Part shown: one piece after another, positions 44,553 to 52,925 of the stretch
Layout of the letters: every line of letters begins with the position of its first letter
Numbering within the stretch: the first letter of the stretch is position 1
Assembly (NCBI RefSeq): GCF_036373705.1
Contig: NW_027102660.1
Location: 908,358 to 972,357, forward strand
Length of the DNA: 64,000 bases
Reading direction: 5' to 3'
DNA from: Amia ocellicauda
Lineage: Eukaryota > Chordata > Actinopteri > Amiiformes > Amiidae
The notes under the pieces: model-generated
Databases searched by the model: none
Told to the model about the DNA's origin: nothing
What the model saw: the letters and a program-made list of their open reading frames with translations, nothing else
Program-made: the position numbers and the translations under genes

Positions 44553-45263
44553 ATGTCCAGCGACATCAACATGAAACCCCGCAAGAAACAATCCCGGGCA
44601 AGGGTTCCTGTAATCACCATTTTGAAGATTGAACGCTCCTGGGTGTTGTTCTGGGGGGCTCGACGGGGTTACCGCTTTAAAAGGTATCCCAGCTATGTTG
44701 GAGTGGAGCTTTTTGCTTTGGGAGAGAAGGAGGGTACGTTGGAACCTTTTGAGACGGTAATTGAATACTCTTATGAGGACTGGTTGAAGGTGATGGCCTG
44801 GAGAGATCTGGGGCTTGTGGATAAGACTCTAGAAGGCTTGCAAGAGGGTCCAAGAGAATGCGAAATGGAGTCTCCGACTCAGGGTTTTGAAAGGTGTGAA
44901 TGGGAAAGCTTGCAGAACTACGGTAGAGTGGTGAAGAGTCTATCTCTAACTACAGATCGTAAGGTTTTGTTTAGCAGTACCCTGATTACAAACCCTATTG
45001 AAGGGGGTGTGGAGGATCCAGAAAAACAGGTTACTGAAATTATGTTTGACGCCGTGGACTGGCCGTTCTTGAAAGAGGTCATAAACTGTATAAATGATGG
45101 TTTTGACATCTTGACCAAATGTTCGCAACTGGATTTGGTTAGAAGGAGAAAATGCTGGATTATGGATTATATATCCCCCTTGAATGACGACGACGATGAT
45201 AAAACAGACGACGTGTGGGGTTTTGGAGGGGGGTCTGACGGCTCAGGGGCTACTCTCTTCTAA
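44553..45263 (+). CDS. Accessory gene A, copy 4 (only complete copy)
   Basis: 236-aa protein with no homolog that I recognise. Residues 1-17 are basic (MKPRKKQSRARVP, NLS-like), followed by a Trp/aromatic-rich domain (residues 25-100: WVLFWGARRGYRFKR, EDWLKVMAWRDLG), a central region, and an acidic, Gly-rich C-terminus (DDDDDKTDD, GFGGGSDGSG). It is the first gene of the left arm, transcribed from beside the TIR, so an early regulatory role is plausible but unproven. All other visible copies carry deletions. Confidence 0.72.
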   Translation: MSSDINMKPRKKQSRARVPVITILKIERSWVLFWGARRGYRFKRYPSYVGVELFALGEKEGTLEPFETVIEYSYEDWLKVMAWRDLGLVDKTLEGLQEGPRECEMESPTQGFERCEWESLQNYGRVVKSLSLTTDRKVLFSSTLITNPIEGGVEDPEKQVTEIMFDAVDWPFLKEVINCINDGFDILTKCSQLDLVRRRKCWIMDYISPLNDDDDDKTDDVWGFGGGSDGSGATLF

Positions 45264-45341
45264 GAGGGCGGTGTGTCGTGACGTAGTGAAGAGATAGGAT
45301 AAAAGGCGCAACAATTCAATCATGGTTGAAAATTAAAGAGA
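45264..45341 (+). promoter_or_regulatory. Promoter of gene B, copy 4
   Basis: CRE-like TGACGTAG at 45279-45286 and TATA-like GATAAAAG at 45298-45305, 37 bases before the ATG. Confidence 0.5.
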
Positions 45342-46190
45342 ATGTCTTACCTGAAAGCTGCGGACGTCGACAGGCTCTACAGGCCTCTTCAAACCCGGGA
45401 TCACCCCTGGTTCTATTCCCCAGATTTTGTATACACTCTGGAACCCTTTGACTGCGGTTACTCTCCAAGACCTCAGACCCCGGTCCCTCAGGACGAAACA
45501 ACATGCGGTGCGATGGATGTCCAAATGAGTCTCGGGGATCCCCAGCCTCTGGAGCTCATGGAGGTCCTCGATTTTGCCGAATTGTCTACCGTCTGTGCGT
45601 CTCAGCAGGGGGTCAGTCCAATGGATGGAGAAACACCCCACAAACCACCAGGCGACCCAATGAGCATCGGACTGTCCCGGGGGCGTGATGAAGACGCAGG
45701 ATTTATGCCCGGGGTATGTGACCAAGTAAGCAGAGTGGTTAAAAGCACCCTGGTGTATATTCTGAGTGCTCTCATCGACCAAGCTCTGAAAGAAGTCTGT
45801 CGGGGGTGTGAAGTGAATCACCCCAGTCAGTTGAGACACAGTTGTTTGTTTGAACCAGACCGTTACTATTTCCTGTTCTATTTCAACGTGTTTTACAGAA
45901 GACTGAACAAACCGTGGCTGAAACCGGCACTAATCAAGGCGCTGTCTTACTCCCACATACATGTCACTGCGGGACAAGTCCAGAAAATCATAGATGAGAT
46001 TTTGCTGGAGCTGAAAAAGGAGCCGTTTATAATAGAGAAACTTGGGCAGCTGCTCAATGACCTGGATGAGCCGAGTAGAAAAACCGCTGGCAAGCTAAAA
46101 GCTTATTTCTTCCGTAAAGAAGTTAAAGCTGGGGGCAGCGACGAAGAATTCGACATCTACGCCACTGATTCAGACTCTGACCTGAACTAA
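45342..46190 (+). CDS. Accessory gene B with Cys/His motif, copy 4
   Basis: Intact 282 aa; motif C153/C156/H160/H166/C168 retained. Begins MSYLKAA instead of MSYPKAA. Confidence 0.8.
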   Translation: MSYLKAADVDRLYRPLQTRDHPWFYSPDFVYTLEPFDCGYSPRPQTPVPQDETTCGAMDVQMSLGDPQPLELMEVLDFAELSTVCASQQGVSPMDGETPHKPPGDPMSIGLSRGRDEDAGFMPGVCDQVSRVVKSTLVYILSALIDQALKEVCRGCEVNHPSQLRHSCLFEPDRYYFLFYFNVFYRRLNKPWLKPALIKALSYSHIHVTAGQVQKIIDEILLELKKEPFIIEKLGQLLNDLDEPSRKTAGKLKAYFFRKEVKAGGSDEEFDIYATDSDSDLN

Positions 46191-46202
46191 GGGACTTTGA
46201 AC

Positions 46203-46595
46203 ATGGGGAATGTTCTGGACTGCTTCTGCAACTGGTTCTGTCATCAACACTCTGCAGCTAACCTGAGAGCGCTATTACACCATGTGCTTGACAGAAAAGT
46301 AGCCAACGCGAGCCTTTTCTCTACAGATTTAACCATCGATGAGGATCAACTTTCAAACCTGGAAAAGTTAATGGCTGCTGTAACAAAGACCGGGGGGTAC
46401 GAACACTGGGATGAAGCGCTCAAGGGGGCCAAGAATGATATTAGGCCATTTCATCAACATCTGTATGACCTTTTACTGAGCATGTTTAATACACCTCTGT
46501 TTACTTTTAAAATAGGTCATATTGTTGTTTTATTTACATATGTAACTGAGGTGTGTGCCTACAAGATAAAGAAACAGGTATATTTGTTGATATAG
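46203..46595 (+). CDS. Small accessory protein with BH1-like segment (possible viral Bcl-2 homolog), copy 4
   Basis: 130 aa from MGNVLDCFCNWFC. Gly2 with nearby cysteines is a plausible N-myristoylation/palmitoylation site. The helical body includes LRALLHHVLDRK (weak BH3-like) and near the C-terminus FKIGHIVVLFTYVTEVCAYK, which resembles the BH1 pattern (NWGRIVALF...), although the key N-W-G-R positions are only partly matched. Bcl-2-like proteins are reported from some adintoviruses. If correct, it would block mitochondrial apoptosis; this is an inference. The ATG at 46203 is preferred to the one at 46197 because of the MG start. AATAAA follows at 46708. Confidence 0.5.
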   Translation: MGNVLDCFCNWFCHQHSAANLRALLHHVLDRKVANASLFSTDLTIDEDQLSNLEKLMAAVTKTGGYEHWDEALKGAKNDIRPFHQHLYDLLLSMFNTPLFTFKIGHIVVLFTYVTEVCAYKIKKQVYLLI

Positions 46596-46767
46596 ATCAA
46601 GTAACCAATCATCTGATTTCTTTTTGTCTGGACCGTAGAAAAAATTGTTGTGTATGTTATACTTTTCTCAAATGTCTAAAAAGGGGTATCTGCTCTCCTG
46701 AAGTTGAATAAAAAACCTTGTATAAAAACTTTGCGCATAGTGTGGGTCTGTGTGGTTATTTGACAGA

Positions 46768-47859
46768 ATGACTCGGCAAGCTCCCCAAATGCAGGAACTA
46801 TACTACAACCCAGCCAAGATTGGGGGTTTGGCGGGTAAGAAGGGTTTTCAAAGAGGACTCGCTGAGGCCGGAGTGAAGGTTAATGATGTGGTTGTTTCAG
46901 AATGGTTACGGGAACAAGACGCCTATACCTTACATAAACCTCTCAGGATTAACTTTAAAAGAAACTGCGTATATGCAACTGACATAGACTCACAATGGCA
47001 AATGGATCTAGTCGATATGTCAAATTTATCAAAACATAACAATGGTCACAAATTGATGTTGATGTGTATCGATGTGTTATCAAAATATGCCTGGGCTCGC
47101 ATTCTACATAATAAAACAGGTCGGGCGGTGACAAGGGCCTTTGAGGATATATTGTCCCAGGGTCGATGTCCTAAAAAACTGCAGACTGATAAAGGAAAAG
47201 AGTTTCTCACCAGAGAATTTCAGAATCTACTGAAGAGACACAAAATACATCATTTCACCACCGGTAATGAGCTTAAGGCATCGGTAGTGGAGATGTTTAA
47301 CCGCACCATGAAGACCAAAATATGGAGATATTTTACAGCGGTCAACACGTTCAAGTATTTTGATAAAGTTCAAGATTTTATCGATGCTTACAACCAAGGG
47401 TATCACACCAGTATTAAAATGAAGCCTATAGATGTTGATCAAAGTAATTCTTTTAAGGTCTATAAAAAATTATACGGACCATTTATTAAGAAGGGAAAAA
47501 CTACTTATAAGTTCAACATCGGTGATGTGGTTCGCGTTTCAAAGCTAAGGAGTACTTTTGCCAAAGGTTATGAACAAACATTTTCTGACGAATATTTTAC
47601 AGTTACCGAACAGTTGGCTAGAGACCCCCCCGTGTACCGGTTAAAAGACTATGACGGGGAGGATATAGAAGGAACGTTTTACGAAACCAAGTTACAAAAA
47701 ATTATTGTGGGTAAAGACAGTGTATACAGAGTTGAAAAGATATTAGATGAAAAAACCCAGAACCGGAAAAAATATGTGTTGATGAAATGGCTTGGATGGC
47801 CTGAAAAGTTCAATAGTTGGGTCCCGGAACAACAGGTTTGCGATATTCAATCCTTATAA
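46768..47859 (+). CDS. INT: DDE integrase with chromodomain, copy 4
   Basis: Open 363-aa frame with D80, D141, E175 and the chromodomain. Private substitutions close to active-site residues (Met for Arg at 176, Thr for Asn at 148) may impair activity. Confidence 0.92.
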   Translation: MTRQAPQMQELYYNPAKIGGLAGKKGFQRGLAEAGVKVNDVVVSEWLREQDAYTLHKPLRINFKRNCVYATDIDSQWQMDLVDMSNLSKHNNGHKLMLMCIDVLSKYAWARILHNKTGRAVTRAFEDILSQGRCPKKLQTDKGKEFLTREFQNLLKRHKIHHFTTGNELKASVVEMFNRTMKTKIWRYFTAVNTFKYFDKVQDFIDAYNQGYHTSIKMKPIDVDQSNSFKVYKKLYGPFIKKGKTTYKFNIGDVVRVSKLRSTFAKGYEQTFSDEYFTVTEQLARDPPVYRLKDYDGEDIEGTFYETKLQKIIVGKDSVYRVEKILDEKTQNRKKYVLMKWLGWPEKFNSWVPEQQVCDIQSL

Positions 47860-47863
47860 CAAC

Positions 47864-48638
47864 ATGCCCGCGGGTGTGATGGGGGCATTACTTTCGATTC
47901 TCAAGATGGAATCAGGAGGCTTCTACGTGACTCTACCCAGTAACGCCTCTCTCGATATATACCCTAAAAATGAAATATCCAGTTACACGGTACAATTTGG
48001 AAAATCTATAGATCTAAGGGTGTCGTGGGAAGTGGGGTTGGCGGAAATACAGTATCCTTACACTTGGGCTGTTTTACAAGATAAGGATGCCACCTTCGCC
48101 ATTTTTGATGATGTTAAAAAGAGTCAATGGACATTCACGATACAAGGAGGTTATTATGACAATGTGGATAAAATATTAGATGAGATGCATAAACAGTTCT
48201 CAGAAGGCACCCCCAACATCAAGCTATATTACAACCCTATTAAAAACAGAGTGTACAAGGTGTCAAAACCAGGTATTAGCATTCAAACCAGCGGCCAATT
48301 GGGGCGTATATTAGGGTTCTATTCTGACACAGAGAGCAGGTTCTCAGAAGTGGTGGGGCGGCTTTTATACTCTTTATGTGTATACGGATATCATAACCCA
48401 CCAGAGGGTCGGGGATAGTTATGTCCCCCTTTTGAGAAATGTACTTATTAAAGGTAAAAGCAATGACATGGTCACAATTACTTATGACAAACCACACTAC
48501 GTACCAGTCTCAAAGACCCACTTTGACAACATCACGATCGAAGTAAAATCGGATCAGAATATCAACGTACCCTTCCGCTTCGGTAAAGTTAATGTCAAAC
48601 TACATTTTCGACCCCTGAAACAGTGTGTACATTATTAA
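47864..48638 (+). pseudogene. Penton-like minor capsid protein, copy 4 (frameshifted)
   Basis: 184 codons open to 48418, then the C-terminal ~86 residues in the +1 frame (48378-48638). Only the shared frame change at the GGGG run (about 48354) separates them. Jelly-roll family features as in copy 2. Stop is one base before the core protein ATG. Confidence 0.82.
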
Positions 48639-48639
48639 A

Positions 48640-49128
48640 ATGGCTACCTCGAGGGGTTATGTAGATCCTAGCGCCTATGTGGATTATTACAAGATGCAAG
48701 CCGGGAACGGCTTGCCCGGTTTTGTAGGAGCCCCCACAATGTATGGCGCCGGTCTAGGGGGACTCTTTCGTGGTCTCTTTAGAATGGCCGTACCCCTGCT
48801 TAAGAGAGGCTTTGCTATAGCCAGACCCCACTTGAAATCAGCGGCTAAAAATATTGTTAGTGACTTGTTCACCAATGTTATGAACCGGGCAGCTAGCCAT
48901 GAGCATCAGGAGGGTTCGGGTCTCATGGTAATGGCGAGGAGGGGGGGTAAAAGAAGAAACAGCATGTGTCCACCAGGGCGACGAAGATTCGTGGCTAACA
49001 AAAAACGAAGAATCTCTCATTCTCCAACATATCGTGGATACACTCGGAGAAGGAAGCAGCACAAGAAAAAACCTGCAAAAAGAAAGTCTCAAAGAAAGAA
49101 AAATAGAGCCTCAGGATACATCTTTTAA
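48640..49128 (+). CDS. pX/pVI-like core or membrane-active protein, copy 4 (intact)
   Basis: 162 aa. Residues 1-20 (Tyr-rich, YVDPSAYVDYYK), then a Gly/hydrophobic amphipathic stretch (GAGLGGLFRGLFRMAVPLLKRG, about residues 37-58) like the Gly-rich segments of adenovirus pX/pVI analogs in Polintons, and a very basic tail (from about 108, repeated RRR/KK clusters) suited to DNA binding. It would be a protease substrate in the virion; this is inferred. No cleavage site was verified. Confidence 0.72.
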   Translation: MATSRGYVDPSAYVDYYKMQAGNGLPGFVGAPTMYGAGLGGLFRGLFRMAVPLLKRGFAIARPHLKSAAKNIVSDLFTNVMNRAASHEHQEGSGLMVMARRGGKRRNSMCPPGRRRFVANKKRRISHSPTYRGYTRRRKQHKKKPAKRKSQRKKNRASGYIF

Positions 49129-49130
49129 AC

Positions 49131-50531
49131 ATGTCTTTTGTCCACAGTCTATCGGAAGAATGCGTCAAATCAGAACTGGATCTGTTTACAGTTCCATACA
49201 CTCAAACGAGTATAGATAAGATCATATATGTAGAGATTCCCCCTCTTTCTGCAATTTCAGACACGGCCCCTCTGGAGTTTTTTATAGCTGGCAATGGCGA
49301 GGATTATATTGATTTGAATAACACATTTATTTTAATGAACTGTAAAGTGACTGATGAGGATGGCGATGCAATCGAGAAGACGGCCAACGCTGGGGTCATC
49401 AATTACCCGGTGGCCACCATGTTTTCACAGGTGGATGTGACCCTTGGAGATCGGCTCATTAGTCAAAGCAGCAATACTTACCCCTATAGAGCCATGATGG
49501 AGTGTATCCTTAATTATAGTGAGGAGACCCTAAGCAAACAGTTCAGCCCCGGCCTTTTCTTCAAAGACATCCCGGTAGCTATGGACGATAAGGATCCAGA
49601 GGGACTCAATAAGGGTTTGCAAAAAAGAACGGCCTCTTCAACAGAAGGGAGGACCTTTGAGCTAATGGGGCATATCCATGCAGACATATTTTTCCAAGAA
49701 AAACTCATGCTCAACGGGGTAGACATTAAAATTAAAATGATCCGTAGTAAAAGTGCTTTTTGTCTGATGACCCCTGATACGGAAAAATATAAACTGACCA
49801 TATTATCGGCCTCGCTGTTTGTGAAAAAAGTGTCCGTCTTCCCGGCGGTTAAACTAGGACACGCGCAGGCGTTAATGACGGAAAACGCCGAGTACCCGAT
49901 CGAAAGAGTCTATATGAAAGTCCACAGTATCCCCGCAGGGACACGGGTGATGAACCAGGAAAATCTGTTTCTAGGACAGCTCCCAAAACAGGTTATTATA
50001 GGTCTCGTGGATAATGATGCATTTACCGGGGTTTACAACAAGAACCCCTTTAACTTTAAACATTATAACCCGGAATTTATTGCGTTGTACGTCGATGGTG
50101 TGCAGGTTCCATCCAGACCTTTTCAACCTGACTTTGAAAACGGCAATGCGGTTCGTGAATATTACAGTCTAGTACTGGCTACGGGTCGCCATCTCAAGGA
50201 TCAAACTCTGCTGATCGATCGCCGGGAATACTGCAGCGGTTACACCCTGTACGGTTTCAACCTGACCCCTGACGAAGAGTGTGGACAACATTTTTCACTG
50301 ATGAAGACGGGCAATATGCGTTTGGAGATGCGTTTCAAGCAGCCTCTACCACGCACTGTAAACATGGTCGTGTATGCTGTGTTTGACAACATTATTGAGG
50401 TGAATCAGAGGAGAAACGTTCTGTATGATTATTATAAAAATGAACACCAGAGAGCTCAACCACATCATGAATTCCCTGGCCAGCTCACGGAAACTGTTTC
50501 AAGGAGTCTACGCCTGCGATCAGCTGCCTAA
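49131..50531 (+). CDS. MCP: Major capsid protein (double jelly-roll), copy 4, stop-loss extension
   Basis: The most complete capsid gene: 435 residues from MSFVH to YDYY, then 31 extra residues because the normal TAA at about 50436 reads AAA. The extension overlaps the protease gene in another frame. Recognisable capsid-family segments: AGNGEDYIDLNNT, FSQVDVTLGDRLIS, VDGVQVPSRPFQPDF, GYTLYGFNLTPDE and NMRLEMRFKQPL. The family forms trimeric hexon-like capsomers. Whether the tail is tolerated is unknown. Confidence 0.9.
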   Translation: MSFVHSLSEECVKSELDLFTVPYTQTSIDKIIYVEIPPLSAISDTAPLEFFIAGNGEDYIDLNNTFILMNCKVTDEDGDAIEKTANAGVINYPVATMFSQVDVTLGDRLISQSSNTYPYRAMMECILNYSEETLSKQFSPGLFFKDIPVAMDDKDPEGLNKGLQKRTASSTEGRTFELMGHIHADIFFQEKLMLNGVDIKIKMIRSKSAFCLMTPDTEKYKLTILSASLFVKKVSVFPAVKLGHAQALMTENAEYPIERVYMKVHSIPAGTRVMNQENLFLGQLPKQVIIGLVDNDAFTGVYNKNPFNFKHYNPEFIALYVDGVQVPSRPFQPDFENGNAVREYYSLVLATGRHLKDQTLLIDRREYCSGYTLYGFNLTPDEECGQHFSLMKTGNMRLEMRFKQPLPRTVNMVVYAVFDNIIEVNQRRNVLYDYYKNEHQRAQPHHEFPGQLTETVSRSLRLRSAA

Positions 50532-50997
50532 ATTTAAGATCAAGAATTTACCTGCAATGTACATAATCAACACACACCCTAAAAATATGCCCGGAGAACA
50601 TTGGCTGGCTATTTATCTAAGGGAGGACCACCGTGGTGAATTTTTTGATTCCTATGGAAACCCCCCGGATTTCAGACCTTTCCCTCGGAAGATCAATAAC
50701 TTTCTGCTCAACAACTGTCAAGAAACCATTTACAGCGGTCGTCAAGTACAAAGTCTTCAGACCTTCACTTGTGGTCAACACTGTGTGTTTTTCTTATATC
50801 ATAGATCTAAAGGAAGGTCATACCCCGATATTATGGCCTTGTACAGTGAGGATTTAGGCCAAAATGATAAAAAAGTGGCAGAGTTTGTCAGGACACTGTG
50901 GACCCCCCCTTATAACACAATGACTTACGACCCTAGCCAGCCATGTATACAGATGGGGTGTTCTTGTGAGGATTTTAAAAGATGTCATGCGTGTTAA
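50440..50997 (+). CDS. PRO: Adenain-like cysteine protease, copy 4
   Basis: Intact 185 aa with active-site residues conserved. Gly replaces Ala at residue 73, next to the catalytic Asp segment (SYGNPP). Confidence 0.92.
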   Translation: MNTRELNHIMNSLASSRKLFQGVYACDQLPKFKIKNLPAMYIINTHPKNMPGEHWLAIYLREDHRGEFFDSYGNPPDFRPFPRKINNFLLNNCQETIYSGRQVQSLQTFTCGQHCVFFLYHRSKGRSYPDIMALYSEDLGQNDKKVAEFVRTLWTPPYNTMTYDPSQPCIQMGCSCEDFKRCHAC

Positions 50998-51167
50998 GGT
51001 GAAAAAATAATGAAAACAGCCTTTGAATCATTAGTTTTGTTTTTATTCAACACAATTCTTATACAAAGCAGGGGTTATGGTATAAATAAATGTACAACAT
51101 TTGAAAAAAAAAAAAAAAATTGTTTGTCGGGTCATTATTTACAGGGGAGACAAATAAAAACATGAGA
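50998..51167. terminator. Convergent poly(A) region, copy 4
   Basis: Overlapping plus and minus AATAAA signals as in copy 1. Confidence 0.5.
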
Positions 51168-51909
51168 TTAATAAGCTTCCCAACGATGGATAGATCCTGA
51201 GGATGGTCGCTCAGCACGGTCAGAGTAATGAGATATCGGAGTCAGATCAGGCTCCACCTCTTTACACAGATGGATTTTTTATCGCGTTTCCTGGTTAGGA
51301 ACTGTTGATTGGGGCATGTTCAGACAGGCCATCACCTGTAGGAAAGCATTCCAGCCTACAGGTCGGCGACTATCGGGTACCTTATTAGTGCTAGTGACAC
51401 TCTTCAACAAATCAAACGTGTGAACCTTTGATCAGTTGTCCCTTAAAAACAAATTCACCCTGTTCATTCCAAGCCGTTACCCGCGGTTTCTGAACCATTT
51501 TGTGCAGGATATATTCTGCATGTCTTTTGCTTCTGGCCGGCATGTTTCTCAAAACATCCGTTACAACATCTCCCTCTGAACTCTCAACAGGTTCGGTCAC
51601 CGCAACATCTTTATCAACCGAACCCCCCGCATCAGCCCCAGAACCATTTTCTTGAGAGGCCATGGTTAAAGTTAAAATGTATTGATCTTTTTCACCCTGT
51701 CTAACCAGACGGAGGTAGCGCTGTAACATGTTGGTATACAACTGGGCTTTGGAATACTGATTTAAATCGGCCCTGGCCTGTATAGCTTTCATTTCAGATT
51801 CCAGGTTGTTTTCGGCCATTTGTCTAATGGGCTCTGGCCCGACAACATTTTTTCTCAGTTTCTCAAGCTGCTCCTGAGGGATCAAAAACATTTTCTGAGC
51901 ATATTCCAT
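51168..51909 (-). pseudogene. Conserved late protein (MEYAQ family), copy 4 (frameshifted)
   Basis: Same 2-nt deletion as copy 2 (near 51418) after residue ~164; both parts otherwise open. Confidence 0.74.
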
Positions 51910-51911
51910 TA

Positions 51912-52247
51912 TTAACCCACTCTGGAAGCTAGAAGACTGGTTAGGAAAGGCACGGCTATGCTCAACAGCGGTCCTATAAAACCCCCGGTTTGATTAATCT
52001 TCTTTCTTTTTCTTTTAATAGAATACTTCTTATTAGCGATGATCTTGATAACCGCTTTTTGTTTTTTGAGTTTAGAATGTTGAGAAGGGGTTAGGGGTAT
52101 ATTACCGCGTAAGATGTTAAAAGCTATTTCACACAGGGTCTCGATCAAATCCGAGGGGGCCCCTGCCAGAACAGCTTTCCTATGGCGCGGGCTCCCCTCA
52201 AATAACATTTGCAAAAGTGGCAGATTTCTTTTAATCCGAACAGACAT
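51912..52247 (-). CDS. Small basic protein with C-terminal hydrophobic tail, copy 4
   Basis: Intact 111 aa; at protein level identical to copy 1. Confidence 0.8.
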   Translation of the reverse strand: MSVRIKRNLPLLQMLFEGSPRHRKAVLAGAPSDLIETLCEIAFNILRGNIPLTPSQHSKLKKQKAVIKIIANKKYSIKRKRKKINQTGGFIGPLLSIAVPFLTSLLASRVG

Positions 52248-52253
52248 TCTTAT

Positions 52254-52925
52254 TTATTTCCTTTTCTTTAGCACATACACTGCCGGCCAATCGGGCGGGC
52301 ACAAACCTGTTCTGAGGCGAAAGTCTTCTGGGGTTTGTGCTTTTAAGTCCGCAATCAAGTACCCGTAGGGTTTTTTGGTGGCATCCTCAAATGCCTCCAA
52401 AAAGAACTTGGTCTGGTTAGGGTACATTTGACGAGCCAAGACGGTGACCTGTAGTTTATCTCTGGGGTTTTTAAAAAGAATTATATAATTGGCATATAAA
52501 TTAATAGAGCGGCTTTTTTTACCTTGAAAAAATAGATTTTGAACTAAATAAATAATACTTAAATTCCTATGATGAGTGTACTTTGTGAAAGCTTTTTCCA
52601 CTTCACTGTTGTCACCGGCCTGCTCCATCAGGTCATCAAGGATCACTAGATTAGTTTGACCGGGCGGGAACAAGTCATCATCACACAACGAGGCGGGGAG
52701 ACCTTGCACAAATTACAGATTATTTTTTTTCGAAGCCAAATCATCGTAGAGAGGTTGCCAGCAAGAGTAACACCACACTATGTTGTCAAGAGCTTGGGAC
52801 ACGGTTGCGTCCACATCTTCTATGATGTTCTTTATAAGATAGCTCTTCCCCGAATTGGAGGGACCGGCTATAATACAGGAGAAAGGGTGTTGAAGTCTGT
52901 TATCAAAACCACCACTAATATCCAT
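52254..52925 (-). pseudogene. ATP: FtsK/HerA-type packaging ATPase, copy 4 (nonsense)
   Basis: A Phe/Lys-region codon became a stop at 52710-52712 (residue ~72), between Walker A and Walker B; both flanking parts are otherwise conserved. Confidence 0.9.
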
